NCBI GenBank assembly: GCA_964451305.1
Contig: CAYVHV010000022.1
Coordinates: forward strand, 1 to 62,263
Source of the DNA: SHLQ01 sp964451305
GTDB taxonomy: Bacteria; Actinomycetota; Acidimicrobiia; Acidimicrobiales; SHLQ01
DNA: 62,263 bases
Direction: 5' to 3'
Each line of letters starts with the position of its first letter. The stretch's first letter is position 1. Below, piece after piece: positions 59,442-62,263 of this stretch. Under the pieces are notes generated by a model. That model was given only the letters and a program-made list of their open reading frames with translations. It did not search any database and was not told the origin of the DNA. A program made the position numbers and the translations under genes.

Positions 59442-60479
59442 TCAGTTCGACGGGTCCGCTAATTGCGTGGGAAGTGGGTGGTGGCTGTCGATCCACTGAT
59501 CCATCTCCAACCATCGTTCGAAGAGCCAGTCGGTCTGCTCGTCTTCGTCGGTTGGGATGTCCGACCGATCGAACCGCCATACCTTGAGCCGAAGCCGATG
59601 GCGGAGGTCGCCGACGTTGGCGAACACTTCTTTGAGACTGCCGAAAGGCTCGACACCGACGTGACCGACCATGATGACGTCCGCATTGGGAGCGGCTTCG
59701 AGCATGGCCAGTGTTCCTGCGGGACGAGGTGGAAGGAGATGGCGCATCTGCTGTGCGATTTCGGCCCGTTCCGGATTGCGGCGTTGGATCGCGGAGATCG
59801 CTCGTTTGAGGCGGGTTTCGTTGAAGAAGGTGCCCTCGGGGAAGATGACACCGACCGAGTGATCGTCGATCCGGGCCGCGAGTTCGCGGATTGGTTCGAG
59901 CTCCTTCTCGACGTTCTTCGGGTTTCGGTTGACAAAGACGTGGCCCATGCGATGGCCGACGATGTCGAGATTTGGATCCCACTGCAGTTCGTCCTTCAGC
60001 GTGTAGAGGACGAGGAGTCCTCTGCTGCCAAAGAGCGCTGCCGGCAATGTTGCATCGAAGATGCTGCGGTGGCGGGCAATGACGATGGCGTTTCCGGTGA
60101 GGAGGCTCTCGTCGAGCTCTGAAGAATCGACGGGTAGGGGAGCGAACTTCGCGATAATCGTCGTGATCCCAGCGGTGTACCAGGTCATCACGGATCGGTA
60201 CTTGCTTTGGATACGTGGCGATGTTCGGTTCAGTCCAACCGGGCCTTGAAGCCAGATGCCGAAGACGATGATCCGTCCCGCCAGATCGAGCATCACCATC
60301 GACGCGATGAGCGCCACAAGGCGAGTGTTGCGCAGCCGTCCCGTGCCGCTACGGCGGTCGCGAACGTAGGCGATGGCCGACGCGATCGGCGCGACGATCG
60401 GGGTGAGGAGGGCGGAACCAAACAGCGTGAGTCCACTGATGGTTCGCCGCCGCCACGGCCCAGGAACTTCGATTGCCAC
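59442..60479 (-). CDS. 1-acyl-sn-glycerol-3-phosphate acyltransferase-like protein
   Basis: This protein of about 345 residues starts at GTG 60479. Two or three hydrophobic helices precede a PlsC domain. The catalytic block is ARHRSIFDATLPA (H-x5-D form HRSIFD). VGVIFPEGTFFNETR is the substrate-binding FPEGT. GTLAMLEAAPNADVIMVGHVG follows. It should acylate lysophosphatidic acid or a related lipid at the inner membrane. It is divergent from the SulP gene, whose start lies 32 bp away, so both promoters overlap. Confidence 0.87.
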   Translation of the reverse strand: MAIEVPGPWRRRTISGLTLFGSALLTPIVAPIASAIAYVRDRRSGTGRLRNTRLVALIASMVMLDLAGRIIVFGIWLQGPVGLNRTSPRIQSKYRSVMTWYTAGITTIIAKFAPLPVDSSELDESLLTGNAIVIARHRSIFDATLPAALFGSRGLLVLYTLKDELQWDPNLDIVGHRMGHVFVNRNPKNVEKELEPIRELAARIDDHSVGVIFPEGTFFNETRLKRAISAIQRRNPERAEIAQQMRHLLPPRPAGTLAMLEAAPNADVIMVGHVGVEPFGSLKEVFANVGDLRHRLRLKVWRFDRSDIPTDEDEQTDWLFERWLEMDQWIDSHHPLPTQLADPSN

Positions 60480-60510
60480 GAGAAAAGCGTAGAGGGGGTT
60501 AACTGGTGAT

Positions 60511-62094
60511 GTGGATCTGAGCGGCGCGAAAATCTTGAAAGTTTGGGGCGCTGGTGTCGAGCGGCAGATCGACGATCTCCGACAGGTCCCACGGCCGCGC
60601 TTGGGTGATCTGCTCGGTGGTGTCAGTGTGGCGCTCGTTCTGATCCCACAGTCCATAGCGAATGCAGGCCTTGCGGGCTTACCGCCGATCGTCGGGCTAT
60701 TCGCATCGGCGTTCCCGCTTTTGATCTTCGCGCTGTTTGCGTCGTCGCCGTATTTGCAGACGGGCCCGGTTGCGTTGACCAGTCTGTTGACCGCAGGAGC
60801 GCTCGTCGGCGCGGGCCTCGAACCGAATACGGGCGACTACATAGCTGCAGCGGGGCTCTTGGCGCTCATCGTCGGGGTCACGCGGTTCGTGATTGGTCTC
60901 ACGAGGCTCGGGTCCGTCGTGTACCTGATGGCCGAGCCCGTGACGATCGGTTTTACCTCTGGCGCCGGCTTGGTGATCTTGTCGTCGCAATTGTCGAGAG
61001 CGCTTGGTGCTGCGCTCCCGCCAGAGGTTGCGGCGTACGACAACCCGATTCGTCAGGCTGTTTGGGCGGTGGCGAACCCGGGTCAGTGGCAACTCTCGGC
61101 GATCGTTCTCAGTGTGGTGACCCTCGCATTCATGCTGCTGGGTAAGCGGGTGCACCGACTGTTCCCGGGGGTTCTCATCGCCGTTGTTGTGACACTCGGG
61201 TTCTCCCGAATCTTCGGGTACGACGGCCCGGTGATCGATCCCGTCCCCTCGGGCTTGCCCTCGCTCAACCTGTCGCTGCCATGGGGATCATTGGGGTCGC
61301 TTCTCGGAGGAGGTGTGGTGATCGCCCTCATCGGTTTTGCCGAACCCGCATCGATCGCCAGGGCATTTGCGAGCGAAAGCCAGCGGCGGTGGTCGTCGTC
61401 CCGGGAGTTCGTTGCCTCAGGTCTTGCCAACATGGTCGCTGGTGTTACCGGGGCATACCCGGTAGGCGGATCGTTCGCGAGAAGTTCGGTCAACAAGGTC
61501 GCGGGCGCTGAGACCCGTTGGAGCGGTGCGATCACCGCCGTGCTCGTCCTCGCGTTTTTGCCCTTCGCATTTCTTCTCGATGGGCTCCCGGATGCGGTGC
61601 TTGGCGCCGTCGTTATCGGAGCGGTGGTCTCGCTCGTGAAGCCGCGGCGTCTGTGGCAGTTCCGTACTCGCTCGCCATGGCAGGCAGCGCTTGCGTACCT
61701 GACGTTTGTTGCGACTCTTGTGAGCCCACCGAACATTCACTACGCCGTGCTGTTGGGTATTGCGGTCACGTTCCTCCTGCACTTCACTCGGCCGTTTTCG
61801 CTCGAGGTGGCACAGACTGAAGCCGGTGGCCTCGAACTACGCCCACGCGGTCTGTTGTGGATCGGAACGAACACCACCTTCTCGACGCGCCTTGCCGAGG
61901 CAATCGAGGCTGACGATGGAACGGGCCTCGTCACGGTCAGCCTCGATCGGAGCACCGCGATCGATTCAGCGACAGCTAGCGCGCTGGTGTCCGCTCAGAA
62001 CGCAGCGCACGAGTCCGGGCGAAGCTTTGCCGTCAGCAACACACCCCGAGGCGCCGACTCGGTCCTCGCCAGCCTCGATGTCGACGTCATCTAA
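60511..62094 (+). CDS. SulP family inorganic anion transporter
   Basis: This 527-residue protein has 12-14 transmembrane helices: DLLGGVSVALVLIPQSIANAGLAGLPPIVGLFASAFP is the SulP signature (here over two strings). FAEPASIARAFASESQRRW and GAYPVGGSFARSSVNKVAG are the conserved inner loops. The C-terminal STAS domain (about 430-527) has LDRSTAIDSATASALV, in which Asp and Ser occupy the regulatory-loop position. It transports sulfate, bicarbonate or other anions. GTG 60511 is the start. Confidence 0.9.
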   Translation: MDLSGAKILKVWGAGVERQIDDLRQVPRPRLGDLLGGVSVALVLIPQSIANAGLAGLPPIVGLFASAFPLLIFALFASSPYLQTGPVALTSLLTAGALVGAGLEPNTGDYIAAAGLLALIVGVTRFVIGLTRLGSVVYLMAEPVTIGFTSGAGLVILSSQLSRALGAALPPEVAAYDNPIRQAVWAVANPGQWQLSAIVLSVVTLAFMLLGKRVHRLFPGVLIAVVVTLGFSRIFGYDGPVIDPVPSGLPSLNLSLPWGSLGSLLGGGVVIALIGFAEPASIARAFASESQRRWSSSREFVASGLANMVAGVTGAYPVGGSFARSSVNKVAGAETRWSGAITAVLVLAFLPFAFLLDGLPDAVLGAVVIGAVVSLVKPRRLWQFRTRSPWQAALAYLTFVATLVSPPNIHYAVLLGIAVTFLLHFTRPFSLEVAQTEAGGLELRPRGLLWIGTNTTFSTRLAEAIEADDGTGLVTVSLDRSTAIDSATASALVSAQNAAHESGRSFAVSNTPRGADSVLASLDVDVI

Positions 62095-62097
62095 CCC

Positions 62098-62126
62098 TTC
62101 GATTTGGGGGCAGACCCCGAATCGAA
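62098..62126 (+). terminator. Hairpin after the SulP gene
   Basis: TTCGATTTGGGG (62098-62109) pairs with CCCCGAATCGAA (62115-62126) with one mismatch, 4 bp after the SulP stop. No T run follows, so termination is plausible but not proven. Its core resembles the neighbouring palindrome at 62171-62187. Confidence 0.55.
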
Positions 62127-62156
62127 GCATCGCGTGCTGAACAGCGCTGAAAACGC

Positions 62157-62201
62157 CAGAACCGCCGCACTTGGGGTCTGACCCCAATTACGACGGTTCT
62201 G
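62157..62201. repeat. Nested palindrome with GGGGTCTGACCCC core
   Basis: Outer arms CAGAACCGCCG (62157-62167) and CGACGGTTCTG (62191-62201) pair at 10 of 11 positions. Inside them lies TTGGGGTCTGACCCCAA (62171-62187), a perfect palindrome around one central base. The two-layer structure looks like a mobile or repetitive extragenic palindrome, not a plain terminator. Confidence 0.65.
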
Positions 62202-62213
62202 CATTTCTATTTG

Positions 62214-62263
62214 CGGAGAGGGAGGGATTTGAACCCTCGAGACGGCTATAAACCGCCTACTCC
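62214..62263 (-). tRNA. tRNA-Ser, 3' part (cut by window end)
   Basis: The reverse strand reads a long variable arm with stem GGCGG and loop TTTATA, then a T-arm GAGGGTTCAAATCCCTC and acceptor CCTCTCC plus discriminator G. The long variable arm with this acceptor end indicates tRNA-Ser; the anticodon and 5' half lie beyond 62263. Confidence 0.85.

Overview
The window looks like a piece of a draft or metagenome-assembled genome from a free-living, GC-rich (about 60%) member of the Actinomycetota, most likely class Acidimicrobiia. The pointers are the order recF - dciA(DUF721) - gyrB - gyrA - DUF3566 membrane protein - tRNA-Ile, a WhiG/FliA-type sigma factor, the actinobacterial two-domain PTH2 peptidyl-tRNA hydrolase, frequent GTG/TTG starts and many 4-bp ATGA overlaps. 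The assignment is inferred from gene content and protein style, not from a search. Two runs of exactly 100 N (22955-23054 and 35056-35155) are scaffold gaps. The first is flanked by two identical 55-bp copies and is probably an unmerged contig overlap, not missing DNA.

Layout, left to right. 0-5.3 kb: end of an FAD-linked oxidase gene, a TetR regulator/hydrolase pair with a palindromic operator, an ECF sigma factor with a two-gene ABC exporter, and a sterol-desaturase-family enzyme. 5.5-7.3 kb: the ribosomal/replication operon rpsF-ssb-rpsR-rplI, closed by a strong hairpin. 7.4-20 kb: accessory genes, including an EEP nuclease, two divergent secreted beta-roll (RTX-like) proteins, a PPP-type phosphatase, a FAS1 protein, a GGCT-like protein, a PhyH dioxygenase and a run of small uncharacterised membrane-anchored proteins. 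Two of these share a previously unnamed, duplicated N-terminal L-x4-Y-x2-L-[FY]-G-x2-P motif. 20-26.4 kb: phosphotransacetylase, dnaB behind a cluster of DnaA-box-like sites, and the riboflavin operon ribE-ribBA-ribH under an FMN riboswitch. 26.5-34.7 kb: a Kbp/LysM protein, a secreted DUF4214 protein, hemolysin III, alkylation repair (ogt plus Ada-AlkA fusion), an ABC-2 exporter and a YeiH-type transporter.

34.8-45.5 kb: a lipoprotein and a LuxR-type regulator, each cut by the second gap, then PTH2 peptidyl-tRNA hydrolase, a GMC oxidoreductase, a second ECF sigma factor overlapping two paralogous membrane proteins that may be its signal partners, a YHYH protein, a VOC protein and a RecQ helicase. 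45.6-53.1 kb: the replication block recF, dciA, gyrB, gyrA, a TadE-like protein, DUF3566 and tRNA-Ile. dnaA and dnaN are not in the window. 53.2-62.3 kb: small membrane proteins, a second TetR/target pair with a 31-bp operator, TspO, a WhiG/FliA-like sigma factor preceded by a sequence resembling its own promoter class, a DUF3105 lipoprotein, hisN-like phosphatase, an acyltransferase, a SulP transporter and a tRNA-Ser cut by the window end.

Functional links. DnaB and its predicted loader DciA, SSB, RecF and gyrase are replication partners in two blocks about 24 kb apart. The rib genes form a complete FMN-precursor branch with feedback control. The ada-alkA/ogt pair splits the functions of the Ada response between two overlapping genes. 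Three sigma factors and four one-component regulators (two TetR, one AraC, one partial LuxR) give the window many local regulatory circuits.
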